From the NCBI GenBank assembly GCA_964581385.1, contig CAZOOK010000026.1, forward strand, positions 20,061-84,060: 64,000 nucleotides of DNA, read 5' to 3'. The notes under the pieces are model-generated. The model did not search any database. It saw nothing but the letters and a program-made list of their open reading frames with translations, and was not told the DNA's origin. The translations under genes were made by a program, and so were the position numbers. Positions 47,204-56,140 of the stretch are shown here, piece after piece (positions within the stretch are counted from its first letter, which is position 1; each line of letters begins with the position of its first letter). This DNA is from CAZOOK01 sp964581385 (GTDB lineage: Bacteria; Pseudomonadota; Gammaproteobacteria; Nevskiales; Nevskiaceae).

Positions 47204-48781
47204 ATGGTAAACAACCCCAACCTCCCCGACGAGTCCGTGGCAGAGGGCGAGGCGCTGCGCCTGCTTAAGGCCTACCGCGCCCGTATCGAGGCCGCCCAAG
47301 TATACGCCGTCGCCCGTGTCACCCCGCTTGACGAGGCGCCCAGGCTGTCGGCGCGCTTGCGCAACCGCATATTGCTTAAACGCGAGGACTTGCAACCGGT
47401 TTACTCGTTCAAGCTGCGCGGCGCCTACAACAAGATCGCCAAGCTGCCGGATGAGGCGCGCGCGCGGGGGGTGATCTGCGCCTCGGCTGGAAACCACGCG
47501 CAGGGCGTGGCGCTGTCGGCGCAGCGGCTCGGTATTCCGGCCTGGATCGTGATGCCACGCACGACACCATCGATCAAGGTCGAAGCCGTGCGCTCGTACG
47601 GCGGGCGAGCGGTGCTGCATGGCGACACCTTCGACGATGCCAAGGAACACGCCGACAAACTCGCCGCCGAGAAAGGCTTGACGATCATCCCGCCGTACGA
47701 CGATCCGGACGTAATCGCGGGCCAGGGCACCATCGGCCGCGAAATTCTCGACCAGATCGGCGACGGGCCGCTCGACGCGGTGTTCATTTGCACTGGTGGC
47801 GGTGGCTTGCTGGCTGGCATCGCTACTTACATCAAAAGCGTGCGCCCGCGCGTCAAGATCATCTGCGTCGAGCCGGAGGATTCCGACTGCATGGCGCAGG
47901 CGCTGGAAACCGGCCGTCGCGTCAAGTTGGCGCAGGTCGGCTTGTTCGCCGATGGCGTGGCTGTGCGCGAGGCTGGTAAAGAAACATTCCGCCTTGCCAA
48001 ACATTTCGTCGACGACTGCGTGCGTGTCAGCATCGATGAAATCTGCGCCGCCATCCGCGACCTGTTCTACGAATGCCGTGCGGTCGCCGAACCGGCGGGC
48101 GCGCTCGGCGTCGCCGGCGTAAAAAAGTGGGTGCAGCAGCATGGCGGCGAGGGCAAGAACTACGTCGCCATCGTCTCCGGCGCTAACGTCAATTTCGACC
48201 GCCTGCGCCATATCGCGGAACGCGCCGAACTCGGTGACGGCCACGAAACCCTGCTAGCCGTCACTATCCCTGAAAAGCCCGGCAGCTTCCGCAAATTCCT
48301 CAAGCAGCTCGGACGCCGCACCGTCACCGAATTCAACTACCGCTATGCGTCGGATAGCGAAGCGCACGTATTCGTCGGCCTGCACATCGCCGAACTGGCG
48401 GAGCGCAAAACGGTGATCGACGAACTGCGTGCCGAGGGTTACGCAGTGGCGGACCTGTCCGGCAACGAAATGGCCAAAGTACATATCCGCTATATGGTCG
48501 GGGGCCGCGCGCCAGGTTTGTCGGACGAGCGTCTATTCCGCTTCGAATTCCCGGAACGACCGGGTGCCTGCCTCGAATTTCTAGGGGCCATCGGCACCCG
48601 CTGGAACATCTCGCTATTCCACTATCGCAATCACGGTGCAGCCTTCGGGCGCGTGCTGTGTGGCCTGCAGGTCCCGCGTGCCGAACGCGCGGAGTGCCGG
48701 CGCGCGCTGGATGCCCTCGCGTACGAGTATTGGGATGAGACCGAGAATCCGGCGTATCAGCTTTTTCTGGGGACAGGTTGA
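47204..48781 (+). CDS. ilvA: Threonine ammonia-lyase, biosynthetic
   Basis: PLP enzyme deaminating threonine to 2-oxobutyrate for isoleucine synthesis. 525 residues. The PLP lysine lies in PVYSFKLRGAYNKI, SAGNHAQGVALSA is the substrate loop, and the phosphate-binding glycine loop is CTGGGGLLAGIA. Two C-terminal ACT-like regulatory domains (about 340-425 and 435-520) predict isoleucine feedback. ATG 47204 follows the promoter-proximal region shared with proC. The following 400 bp is non-coding repeat sequence. Confidence 0.96.
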   Translation: MVNNPNLPDESVAEGEALRLLKAYRARIEAAQVYAVARVTPLDEAPRLSARLRNRILLKREDLQPVYSFKLRGAYNKIAKLPDEARARGVICASAGNHAQGVALSAQRLGIPAWIVMPRTTPSIKVEAVRSYGGRAVLHGDTFDDAKEHADKLAAEKGLTIIPPYDDPDVIAGQGTIGREILDQIGDGPLDAVFICTGGGGLLAGIATYIKSVRPRVKIICVEPEDSDCMAQALETGRRVKLAQVGLFADGVAVREAGKETFRLAKHFVDDCVRVSIDEICAAIRDLFYECRAVAEPAGALGVAGVKKWVQQHGGEGKNYVAIVSGANVNFDRLRHIAERAELGDGHETLLAVTIPEKPGSFRKFLKQLGRRTVTEFNYRYASDSEAHVFVGLHIAELAERKTVIDELRAEGYAVADLSGNEMAKVHIRYMVGGRAPGLSDERLFRFEFPERPGACLEFLGAIGTRWNISLFHYRNHGAAFGRVLCGLQVPRAERAECRRALDALAYEYWDETENPAYQLFLGTG

Positions 48782-48809
48782 GCTGCGACGTTCCTGTCCT
48801 CGGAGCACG

Positions 48810-49059
48810 TAGCCCGCATTTCTCACAGGGCCGCCGGAGAACCCCGTGTACATATTGAGTGGCATGGTGGTCGTCAAGTCGGGCCATTTATCAGGGTGTC
48901 GGAGGGTTCTCCGGCTGATCGGCGCTGGCTTGCCCTCGCGCGCCCAGCCGGCGCCTCACTCAACCCATGGAACAACCATGGGTTTCGCTCCGGCGCTCGC
49001 CTGGTCATCGCTGCGGGCTGCGCCAGCGCTCTCGATCCCCCTGTGAGAAATGCGGGCTA
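48810..49059. repeat. Terminal-inverted-repeat element, TAGCCCGCAT family, copy 2
   Basis: Perfect terminal inverted repeats of 21 bp bound a 250-bp block: TAGCCCGCATTTCTCACAGG from 48810 and its reverse complement ending at 49059. Inner arms pair CCGGAGAACCC near 48835 with GGGTTCTCCGG near 48905. A further hairpin is AACCCATGG/CCATGGGTT near 48962-48983. No plausible gene inside. The left end resembles the element at 7433-7574, so it is a dispersed non-autonomous repeat family. Confidence 0.75.
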
Positions 49060-49143
49060 GGCTGGGATGGAACGAAATGTAATTCCAGCTTGCCTGGTCC
49101 ATCCAAACGCGAGGGCTGGGACTTGTTGCACTTCATCCCAGCC
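49060..49143. repeat. Inverted repeat adjoining the previous element
   Basis: GGCTGGGATG at 49060-49069 is the exact reverse complement of CATCCCAGCC at 49134-49143. It directly abuts the 48810-49059 element and fills most of the rest of the gap before the secreted-protein gene. It may be a transcription terminator-like hairpin or another repeat fragment. Confidence 0.5.
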
Positions 49144-49184
49144 CGCCGCGCAGTCATGGCCGTCAGGCCACAGTCTCAACAATC

Positions 49185-50315
49185 TCAGTTAAGTGGCATC
49201 GTTGCCACTCTTATCCGGTTGTTATATACATCGTTCGAAGGGTGAAAGAAGGAAATTGCCAATTGAGTGGATGTGCTGAGCTCCGGATGGCCGATCAGCG
49301 CACGGCACAGCGATCCCTTTGAATTCGGTTGACAGTTTGGAACTTGTCCAGATGCGCGGACGGTCCAGCCCTGACCTGGATCGGATGATTGCCACACCCT
49401 GAATCGTCCGACTCCATCAGTCTGTTCAACCAGGAGGTATTTTCCAAACTGTGGATACCAATCGACGGAGACGTCGCCGACTGGTGTGATGCCAGCAATG
49501 ATCGATTGAGCGGAGAACACATTCGATTGCCATTTGCTTCCATCCCACCACTGATAGTTCATCGGATTCAGCCACGGGCGCGTGGTTGCGCCATTGGAGC
49601 CGACGGCCACTCGCGCCGAAAGAACTCTTCCGCTAGTGCAGACCGTATAGGCGGAACTGTCGCAATGCGATCCGTAGAAGTAATAAAACCCATTGTAATA
49701 GGCGGGAGAGCCGAGTTGATAAGCGACACCAAGCGAGGCCGCCTGAAAGATGGCGTCATTGGTGCCGGCAGACACAAACTGATTTGTCGATGCGTCATAT
49801 TCGGTGATGCCGAAGCGTAACGATGTGCTGTAATCCAGGCCATTCACGCATTGGACGACATAAGGGATCATGATCTTTGTCGTGAAGGCCAGGAGTATCA
49901 TTCCGCTGGCCCAGCGCGGCGTACGGGTGCAGCTTGAAGTTGAGGTACTTGCCGGCAGAAATTGTGCTGGAACGCCGTAGGGACCATTCTCGACAAGAGT
50001 GGGTGCCGTCCCGGGCGTATCCGGACCCGAGGCCGATGTACTCTCGTAAAACGCGTGGTAATTGTTAGGGCCATTGATATCGCTGTCGCAAAATACCCAG
50101 AGGCTCGACCCGGGGCTCGTGGCCAGTGGTTCACTCCAACCACAGTCGCGATTGGTATACCAGCCACTATAGTTGTCAAGATTTGTTCTTAAAGCACCTC
50201 GGTCGGTGACCGTTGCACCGAGGGCTATGCCGGGACTTCCCCAGGCTGTAGCCACCACCAGCGCGGTTGCAACAGCGCTAAACAAGTGTCGGGTTAAACT
50301 CCGTTTTGCGTTCAT
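49185..50315 (-). CDS. Secreted protein of unknown function (beta-propeller-like)
   Basis: 376 residues with a clear signal peptide (RHLFSAVATALVVATAWGSPGIALGA). The mature region is rich in Ser, Thr, Tyr, Trp and Asn, with repeated short strands such as SLWVFCDSDINGPNNYHAFY, YYNGFYYFYGSH and VDWYPQFGKYLLVEQ. This is reminiscent of DUF4185-like or glycoside-hydrolase five-bladed propellers. Paired Cys residues suggest disulphides. Codon use and GC are lower than in neighbours, and repeats flank it on both sides, so it may be acquired. I cannot name a substrate. Confidence 0.75.
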   Translation of the reverse strand: MNAKRSLTRHLFSAVATALVVATAWGSPGIALGATVTDRGALRTNLDNYSGWYTNRDCGWSEPLATSPGSSLWVFCDSDINGPNNYHAFYESTSASGPDTPGTAPTLVENGPYGVPAQFLPASTSTSSCTRTPRWASGMILLAFTTKIMIPYVVQCVNGLDYSTSLRFGITEYDASTNQFVSAGTNDAIFQAASLGVAYQLGSPAYYNGFYYFYGSHCDSSAYTVCTSGRVLSARVAVGSNGATTRPWLNPMNYQWWDGSKWQSNVFSAQSIIAGITPVGDVSVDWYPQFGKYLLVEQTDGVGRFRVWQSSDPGQGWTVRASGQVPNCQPNSKGSLCRALIGHPELSTSTQLAISFFHPSNDVYNNRIRVATMPLN

Positions 50316-50563
50316 GTCAATCTCCTATATTCCCCAGCTGAATTCCGGCTTGGCCGGGATAGTTTTATAGCCTGGTAAGGCTGATGAGTGGCCGCGTAAT
50401 CGACTGTTCCGCGAGCGACGGGGTGCACTATGACAGTTTTAGCCCTTGCCAGCGCGTAACGTCACATTCACCTTCGTGGCGGGTATCGGAAACTTTCAGC
50501 GTCGCGCAGCGCTGCTAGAGCGCCGAGTACTCCTGTTTTGATGGGACACACGGCGTCAGCGGC

Positions 50564-50630
50564 GTAGCGTGCGCACTGCGCACGATCCTTCCGCGCCGCA
50601 CATTGCGAACGTGCGCTGTGCGCACGCTAC
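50564..50630. repeat. Long GC-rich hairpin GTAGCGTGCGCAC
   Basis: The arms 50564-50584 and 50610-50630 are reverse complements at 20 of 21 positions. Each arm contains its own TGCGCA palindromes. It lies in the 439-bp gap (50316-50754) between the EVE and secreted-protein genes. The rest of that gap shows no gene; it holds leader sequence of the secreted-protein gene on the left. It may be a REP-like repeat. Confidence 0.6.
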
Positions 50631-50754
50631 CGTTCTATTTCCGAAAGACCGTTGGAAGGTGACATTTGCCGGCACGTCGCGATTTCTGTGTCGGCCCTAA
50701 ATGCGTCGGTCGTGCAGTTACTGGTTTGAGTGAGGTTCCAAACCGCTCCATTTC

Positions 50755-51222
<468 letters not shown>

Positions 51223-51244
51223 CCGTGTGTTCTCCGCAAGATCG

Positions 51245-51817
51245 TCATCTGCGCTTATCAGCTACATAGATCGCGCGTTCCGTGATGACCGCATCGAGGC
51301 GGACATCCCACGCTTCGCAAGGTACGCGATCCACGCGCTGCGCATCGAAAGCATAGCCGATCAGTAGAGGCCTGCCGCCACGCTTGCGGAATGCGAACGT
51401 GCGATCGTAGAAACCGCCGCCGGTGCCGAGGCGATTGCACTCGGTATCGAAGGCGACCAGCGGCACGATCACCGCGTCCAATTTGCGCGGCGACCGTCGC
51501 GGACGGTTGGCCGTAGGCCGCGCCAGTCCCATCGCGTCGCGTCGGCCTGAGGCTGCTGCTGCCGGGTGGGACAGCGCGACGAAATGCATGACACCGCGTG
51601 GCGACACTACCGGGGCGTAGAGGTGATGGTTCCGGTCATGCAGAAGCGCGATCAGCGGCTGCGTCGCGATTTCCGAGGCGGTGGCGAGATAGACGGCGAC
51701 ATGACGCGCCTGACGCAACGGACGCCAGCGCGCGAGTCGTTCTGCAGCCCGTCGGGCGGCGCGGTTTCGTAGGGCGGACGGCAGCCTGCGGCGTAGATGG
51801 CGCAGCTCACTGCGCAT
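51245..51817 (-). CDS. 5-formyltetrahydrofolate cyclo-ligase
   Basis: Folate enzyme converting 5-formyl-THF to 5,10-methenyl-THF with ATP. About 190 residues: SELRHLRRRLPSALRNRAARR at the N-terminus, VAVYLATASEIATQPL, and the active loop LVAFDTECNRLGTGGGFYDRTF. ATG 51817 is chosen because the longer frame to 51874 would run into the 6S RNA. Gene order zapA-ssrS-5-FCL is conserved in gammaproteobacteria. Confidence 0.93.
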   Translation of the reverse strand: MRSELRHLRRRLPSALRNRAARRAAERLARWRPLRQARHVAVYLATASEIATQPLIALLHDRNHHLYAPVVSPRGVMHFVALSHPAAAASGRRDAMGLARPTANRPRRSPRKLDAVIVPLVAFDTECNRLGTGGGFYDRTFAFRKRGGRPLLIGYAFDAQRVDRVPCEAWDVRLDAVITERAIYVADKRR

Positions 51818-51847
51818 GTGCGCGCGCTGCGCCGCCGAGGTATTGGA

Positions 51848-52042
51848 AAGGGTGTCTCCCGCCTGTGCCGTCATCCGTCATCGACCTTGAGACAAGCGTC
51901 TCAAGTGGGTGCCCATGCACGTATTCGGGCTTTCCGCTGCATCGCGGACCTGCACTCCCTACGCGGATAGGGCTCCCTGCGGATTGCAATTAGGCTCAAG
52001 GGGTTCCAGACGAATATCGAACACCGCAGGAGACACCAAGGA
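51848..52042 (-). ncRNA. ssrS: 6S RNA
   Basis: About 195 nt between zapA and the 5-FCL gene, the classic position. The 5' and 3' ends pair (GGTGTCTCCTGC near 52037-52026 with the GGGAGACACC complement near 51851-51860), closing the long hairpin. Motifs matching gammaproteobacterial 6S are CCCCTTGAGCC, GTGCAGGTCCGC, GCGGAAAGCC and the 3'-side CTTGAGAC-GCTT-GTCTCAAG hairpin. It binds sigma70-RNA polymerase holoenzyme and inhibits it in stationary phase. Ends are approximate. Confidence 0.85.
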
Positions 52043-52043
52043 C

Positions 52044-52072
52044 ACCATACGCCACCCGGTGATCGGTAACAA
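52044..52072 (-). promoter_or_regulatory. Predicted sigma70 promoter of 6S RNA
   Basis: On the minus strand, TTGTTA (52072-52067) and TATGGT (52049-52044) are separated by 17 bases and end a few bases before the predicted 6S 5' end. The spacing is ideal, though both boxes deviate from consensus. Confidence 0.55.
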
Positions 52073-52084
52073 CCGCTGTACCCC

Positions 52085-52133
52085 GTTGTTATGTACTGCT
52101 TAGATTGTCGCGATCCAGGCAGTACACGACAAC
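52085..52133 (-). terminator. Hairpin after zapA
   Basis: GTTGTTATGTACTGC (52085-52099) and GCAGTACACGACAAC (52119-52133) form an inverted repeat with few mismatches. It begins 6 bp after the zapA stop, between zapA and the 6S promoter. No U-tract is evident, so it could be an attenuating hairpin or 3' stabiliser rather than an intrinsic terminator. Confidence 0.45.
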
Positions 52134-52138
52134 AGGCT

Positions 52139-52477
52139 TTAGTCCGGCGTCGCCAGCGCACTTTCGATGTCCTGCCCCATCTGCCGTAATCTATCCACAG
52201 TGGCCACATCCACCGGCGTGACGCCCGGTTCACCTTTGAGCGCGAGGAGTTCGCGCGCCAGATTCAGCGCGGTCATCACTGCGATGCGTTCGGCCCCGAG
52301 CGCCTTGCCGCGGCGGCGGATCGCCGTCATGCGCTCGTTCAGATATTCGGCGGACGCGACCAGCGCTTCGTGTTCGTCCGGCGGGCACGCCACTTCGTAC
52401 TCGCGGCCCATGATGCGCACCGTTACCGTCAGCGGATCGTCTTTCTTGACGTCCTTGCTTTTTGTAGTGCGGTTCAT
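52139..52477 (-). CDS. zapA: Cell division protein ZapA
   Basis: 112-residue FtsZ-ring stabiliser: VTVRIMGREYEVACPPDEHEALVASAEYLNERM is the globular head, and the C-terminal part forms a coiled coil (TALNLARELLALKG... VDRLRQMGQDIESAL). It follows the zapB-like gene with a 4-bp overlap and precedes the 6S RNA, the conserved gammaproteobacterial arrangement. Confidence 0.93.
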   Translation of the reverse strand: MNRTTKSKDVKKDDPLTVTVRIMGREYEVACPPDEHEALVASAEYLNERMTAIRRRGKALGAERIAVMTALNLARELLALKGEPGVTPVDVATVDRLRQMGQDIESALATPD

Positions 52478-52668
52478 GGCGGCGTATTGCCTTCCAGCGT
52501 GCGGATACGTTCGACGACGCCTTCTATGCGACGGCGCAACTCGGCGTTGATCGCCAGCAAACGGTCGCGCTGCTGCATCGCTCGTTTGCGTTCAAGCAGG
52601 GCTTGCCGATGCGCGGCGAGTAGGCGCTGCACACGTTTTTCGAGCTGGGCGATTTCGTCCTGGAGCAT
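52474..52668 (-). CDS. ZapB-like coiled-coil protein (TIGR02449 family)
   Basis: 64-residue coiled coil (DEIAQLEKRVQRLLAAHRQALLERKRAM, then NAELRRRIEGVVERIRTLEG) of the family found directly upstream of zapA. The ATG at 52668 removes an unconserved, Cys-rich extension that is antisense to the degQ end. It overlaps zapA by 4 bp. A TATACT -10 box on the minus strand (52700-52695) suggests the operon promoter. Confidence 0.85.
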   Translation of the reverse strand: MLQDEIAQLEKRVQRLLAAHRQALLERKRAMQQRDRLLAINAELRRRIEGVVERIRTLEGNTPP

Positions 52669-52734
52669 GGAAAAGGGCGTGGGGAAACGCCCACAGTATA
52701 ACGGTCTGCTCCCCGCCCGGCAGGCGGTTATATG

Positions 52735-52769
52735 AAAAAGCCCTCCGCCGGCGATGCCGGGGAGGGCTT
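52735..52769 (-). terminator. Intrinsic terminator of degQ
   Basis: On the minus strand AAGCCCTCC (52769-52761) pairs with GGAGGGCTT and is followed by a short T run. The stem contains GC-rich CCGGC/GCCGG. It lies 21 bp past the degQ stop and before the zapB-like promoter, a textbook intrinsic terminator. Confidence 0.9.
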
Positions 52770-52789
52770 CCGATGCGGCTGCTTGAAGA

Positions 52790-54205
52790 TTACGGCTGTA
52801 GCAGCAGGAATAGCGCGCCATTGCCGCGCTGCACACGCAGCAGCAGGTTGCCATTCTTGCTGCCGGCGTACTTCTGGAATTCCTCCATGTTCTGGATTCC
52901 GTGCCGATTGACGCTGACGATCACGTCGCCCGGCTGCAGACCGGATTCCGCGGCCGGCGAGCCCTGCTTGATGCCGGTTACGCGCACGCCGGTGAGCCCC
53001 TTGCTGTTGTCATCCACCGAGGCAAAGCTGGCGCCTTCGAGCGCCGGGTGCAGTGCCTTGCCGCCCACGGCTTCTTCGGGCGTCTTGCCGATGACCACCG
53101 TTACGTCACGTTGCTCACCGTCGCGCAGCACCTTGAGATCAACCTTGTCGCCGATGCGCAGCAGTCCGACGATGTTGCGCAACTGCGAGAAGCTCTCGAT
53201 AGACTTGCCGTTGGCCTCGACGACTACGTCCTCCGGCTTGAGCCCGGCCTTGGCGGCCGGCGATCCCGGTACAACTTGCGCGATCAGCGCACCGTGTCCG
53301 TCTTTCAGACCGAGCGCCTTGGCGATGTCCGCGGTCAACGGTTGACCGATGATGCCAATGCGGCCGCGTTCGACCTTGCCATTGGCGGTCAACTGGGTCA
53401 TCACCGCTTTCACGAGATTGATTGGGATCGCGAAACCGATACCGATGCTGCCGCCGCCCTGCGACAGGATCTGGCTGTTGATGCCGACCACTTCGCCGCG
53501 CAGATTCACCAGCGCGCCGCCGGAGTTGCCGGGATTGATCGAGGCGTCGGTTTGAATGAAATCCTGAATGCCGCCGTCGTCGGTGGTGCGGCCGAGGCCG
53601 CTGATGATGCCGGAGGTGACGGTGCCGCGCAGGTTGAACGGGCTGCCGATGGCGAGCACGAAATCGCCAACCTGCATGGCGTCGGAATCGCCGAGCGGCA
53701 GCGCCTTCAAAGTGACTCCTTTCACTTGCAGGACGGCGATGTCGGTATCCGGATCGGTGCCGACCACTTTGGCGTCGAATTCGCGATCATCGCTGAGGCG
53801 CACCTTGACCTTGTCCGCCTGTGCGACGACGTGGTTATTGGTGATGATGTAGCCCTTCTCGGCATCGGCGATGACGCCGGAGCCGATCGCCTGCATCTCT
53901 TCGGTCTGTGGCTGATCCGGGACGTTGAAGAAGCGGCGGAAAAACGGGTCATTCATCAATGGGTTCTGGATCTCGACCTTGCTGCTGACCGAGATATTGA
54001 CCACACCCGGCAGCAGGCTTTTCACCAGCGGCGCCAGCGAAGGTACGCCGCCGGCCGTGGTCGGTGCCTGCGCATACACGGGCGCAGGAATATCGGCATG
54101 CACCGGCGCGGGAGAGGTGGTGGTCAGTGCCAGGGTAGCGACGGTCGCCATCAGCGCAGCCCCGGCGGCGACCGCCGTGGTCTTGAAAAAGGTGAATCGA
54201 GACAT
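52790..54205 (-). CDS. degQ: Do-family periplasmic serine protease (DegQ/MucD type)
   Basis: 471-residue HtrA protease with a signal peptide (TTAVAAGAALMATVATLALT). The trypsin-like domain has catalytic His in TNNHVVAQ, Asp in TDPDTDIAVLQV and Ser in NPGNSGGAL. Two PDZ domains follow, with RGRIGIIGQPLT and GVRVTGIKQGSPAAESGLQPGDV. It degrades or refolds damaged envelope proteins. The DegP-type long flexible loop is short, favouring the DegQ/MucD class. Confidence 0.95.
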   Translation of the reverse strand: MSRFTFFKTTAVAAGAALMATVATLALTTTSPAPVHADIPAPVYAQAPTTAGGVPSLAPLVKSLLPGVVNISVSSKVEIQNPLMNDPFFRRFFNVPDQPQTEEMQAIGSGVIADAEKGYIITNNHVVAQADKVKVRLSDDREFDAKVVGTDPDTDIAVLQVKGVTLKALPLGDSDAMQVGDFVLAIGSPFNLRGTVTSGIISGLGRTTDDGGIQDFIQTDASINPGNSGGALVNLRGEVVGINSQILSQGGGSIGIGFAIPINLVKAVMTQLTANGKVERGRIGIIGQPLTADIAKALGLKDGHGALIAQVVPGSPAAKAGLKPEDVVVEANGKSIESFSQLRNIVGLLRIGDKVDLKVLRDGEQRDVTVVIGKTPEEAVGGKALHPALEGASFASVDDNSKGLTGVRVTGIKQGSPAAESGLQPGDVIVSVNRHGIQNMEEFQKYAGSKNGNLLLRVQRGNGALFLLLQP

Positions 54206-54308
54206 GTCTAAGTTCCTGTTTTCTTTATTCCGGGAGAAAACCCGGCAATTATCGGTGGCGGTATGACAATGGGGGCGGATACAAGTTTCCTATCCCCGCT
54301 GCGGCAGT

Positions 54309-54944
54309 TCAGCGCAGACGGATTGCCGGGTTGAGCGCATAGCGGCCGACGATCGACACGGAGTCCAGCACATGGCCGGCGACGGCCCGGCGCACGTCGG
54401 TGGCGGAAAAATGCCCGTCCACCGGACAGTGTTCGAGGTCGGTGGCGAGCAATTCGAAGCGATAGTGGTGTGGCACGCTGTCGTTCCACGGCGGACAGGG
54501 GCCGTCATAGCCAAGATACGCGCCACCCATATCCTTATCGGTGCCGAACCACGCGGTGTAGTCATTGAGACCCTGGCGACTGCCTTCCGGGCCATGGGGA
54601 ATACGTTTGCCCTTGGCGATAACGCCGTTGCTGCACGCACCCTCGGCGATCTCGGTCTCGTCCGGCGCGATGTCGACCATCACCCAGTGCACGAATTCAC
54701 CGCGCGGCAGCTTCGCACTGAGCACGCTGCCTTCGGTATTGACGTTGGCCGGCTTGGGGTTCGGCGCGTCGACGTCGATGCACAGTAACACCAGGCTGCG
54801 CGTCTTAGTCGGCGCATCGCTCCAATGCAGTTGCGGATTGCGATTGCGGCCGAGCGTGATCTTGCCGCGCGGCGCGCGGATCGCGAATCCGCAGCGACCG
54901 GGAATGACCCCGCCGTCGCGGAATGAGGTGCTGGTAAGTTTCAT
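54309..54944 (-). CDS. YbhB/YbcL-type PEBP-family protein
   Basis: 211 residues of the phosphatidylethanolamine-binding-protein fold: LHWSDAPTKTRSLVLLCIDVDAP, FVHWVMVDIAPDETEIAEG, and GYDGPCPPWNDSVPHHYRFEL, the conserved D-P-D-A-P / H-R-Y-like pocket elements. No signal peptide. Bacterial members bind small anionic ligands, and their role is poorly known. It is transcribed leftward between degQ and sohB. Confidence 0.9.
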   Translation of the reverse strand: MKLTSTSFRDGGVIPGRCGFAIRAPRGKITLGRNRNPQLHWSDAPTKTRSLVLLCIDVDAPNPKPANVNTEGSVLSAKLPRGEFVHWVMVDIAPDETEIAEGACSNGVIAKGKRIPHGPEGSRQGLNDYTAWFGTDKDMGGAYLGYDGPCPPWNDSVPHHYRFELLATDLEHCPVDGHFSATDVRRAVAGHVLDSVSIVGRYALNPAIRLR

Positions 54945-54979
54945 GGCGATTCCTTGATTGAAGTGACCCGTTTCCAGGT

Positions 54980-56011
54980 TTATACCATTCCATTGTTACC
55001 GGTCAGAAGTCCCGGCATGGCGCCGGCCCGCAGGCGTGCAAGACCTTGGCTGAGCCGCTCGCTGAGGCTGCGGCGCGGACGGTAATGCAGCTCGAAAACC
55101 TCGCATTCCTTGATGCGTTCCAGCAGGAAATCGTCGCTGGTGCGCACCTCATCGATCAGGCCGAGATTCAGTGCGCGCAGGCCGTACCAATGCTCGCCGG
55201 TGGCGACATGATCGAGCGCCAGTTTCGGCCGGTTTTCGGCGAGGAAGGATTTGAACAACTTATGCGCGTCCTCGAGTTCCTCGCGGAATTTTTCGCGCCC
55301 GGCGTCGGTGTTCTCGCCGAACATAGTCAGCGTGCGCTTGAATTCCCCAGCGGTGTGCAGCTCGAAATCGATATCGTTGCGCCGTAGCAGACGGTTGAAA
55401 TTCGGCAGCTGCGCGACCACGCCGATCGAGCCGATGATCGCGAACGGTGCTGCGATGATGCGCTGGCCGACGCTCGCCATCATGTAACCGCCGCTGGCGG
55501 CGATTTTGTCCACCGATATGGTGAGGCGGAAACCGCGGTCGCGGATACGCGACAGCTGCGACGCCGCCAGGCCGTAGCCGGGGATGGTGCCGCCGCCGCT
55601 TTCGAGGCGCAGTAGCACTTCATCGCCTTCGCGCAGCACTTGCAGCAGCAGGCTGATTTCCTCGCGCAATCCGGAAACGCGGCTGGCACCAAGATCGCCG
55701 TCGAAGTCGAGCACGAACACACGTCGCTTTTGCGCGGCGGCGTGCTTGGCATCGCGTCGCTCCCGCTTCAAGCGGCGCCGCTCCTGCTTCAGGCCGGCCT
55801 TGTCGAGAATGGCTTCGTTGATCTCCCAGGCATGCCGTTCGATGCGCTCGTTGAGATGCTTGATGCGGAAGCGTCCCTCGGCTTCGCTGCCGCCGTCTGA
55901 GCGGCTGGCGCGGATTGCGGCCACGATGAATGTGATCAGCACGCTGATCGCGATGGTGAGGGTCGCCGTTTTGGCGAGAAACAGTCCGTAATTCTGAAAA
56001 AATGGGTGCAT
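54980..56011 (-). CDS. sohB: SohB-type inner-membrane signal peptide peptidase
   Basis: 343-residue S49 protease. An N-terminal membrane segment (LFLAKTATLTIAISVLITFIVAAI) is followed by a charged helical region and the SohB/SppA domain. FVLDFDGDLGASRVSGLREEI and LRLESGGGTIPGYGLAASQL precede the nucleophile in VDKIAASGGYMMASVG, and the GSIGV segment follows. It probably cleaves remnant signal peptides in the membrane. Confidence 0.93.
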   Translation of the reverse strand: MHPFFQNYGLFLAKTATLTIAISVLITFIVAAIRASRSDGGSEAEGRFRIKHLNERIERHAWEINEAILDKAGLKQERRRLKRERRDAKHAAAQKRRVFVLDFDGDLGASRVSGLREEISLLLQVLREGDEVLLRLESGGGTIPGYGLAASQLSRIRDRGFRLTISVDKIAASGGYMMASVGQRIIAAPFAIIGSIGVVAQLPNFNRLLRRNDIDFELHTAGEFKRTLTMFGENTDAGREKFREELEDAHKLFKSFLAENRPKLALDHVATGEHWYGLRALNLGLIDEVRTSDDFLLERIKECEVFELHYRPRRSLSERLSQGLARLRAGAMPGLLTGNNGMV

Positions 56012-56140
56012 GTCGGATTATGCGGCGGCGGAAGGTCGATCGTTCTGGGCTTGCGCTGGCACGCGACTATAATGGAAAACTTCGCTGTCCCCACACTTGG
56101 CCGGACCACCCGCTGTCCAGCCGATTCAGGAGTTTTCCGC

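Noticed and set aside
47156..48244. Upstream extension of the proC reading frame (636-residue frame)
   Set aside because: The extension lies antisense to ilvA, and proC starts normally at 47155.
52901..54211. 436-residue plus-strand open frame
   Set aside because: Antisense to degQ with no domain; the real gene has all protease motifs.
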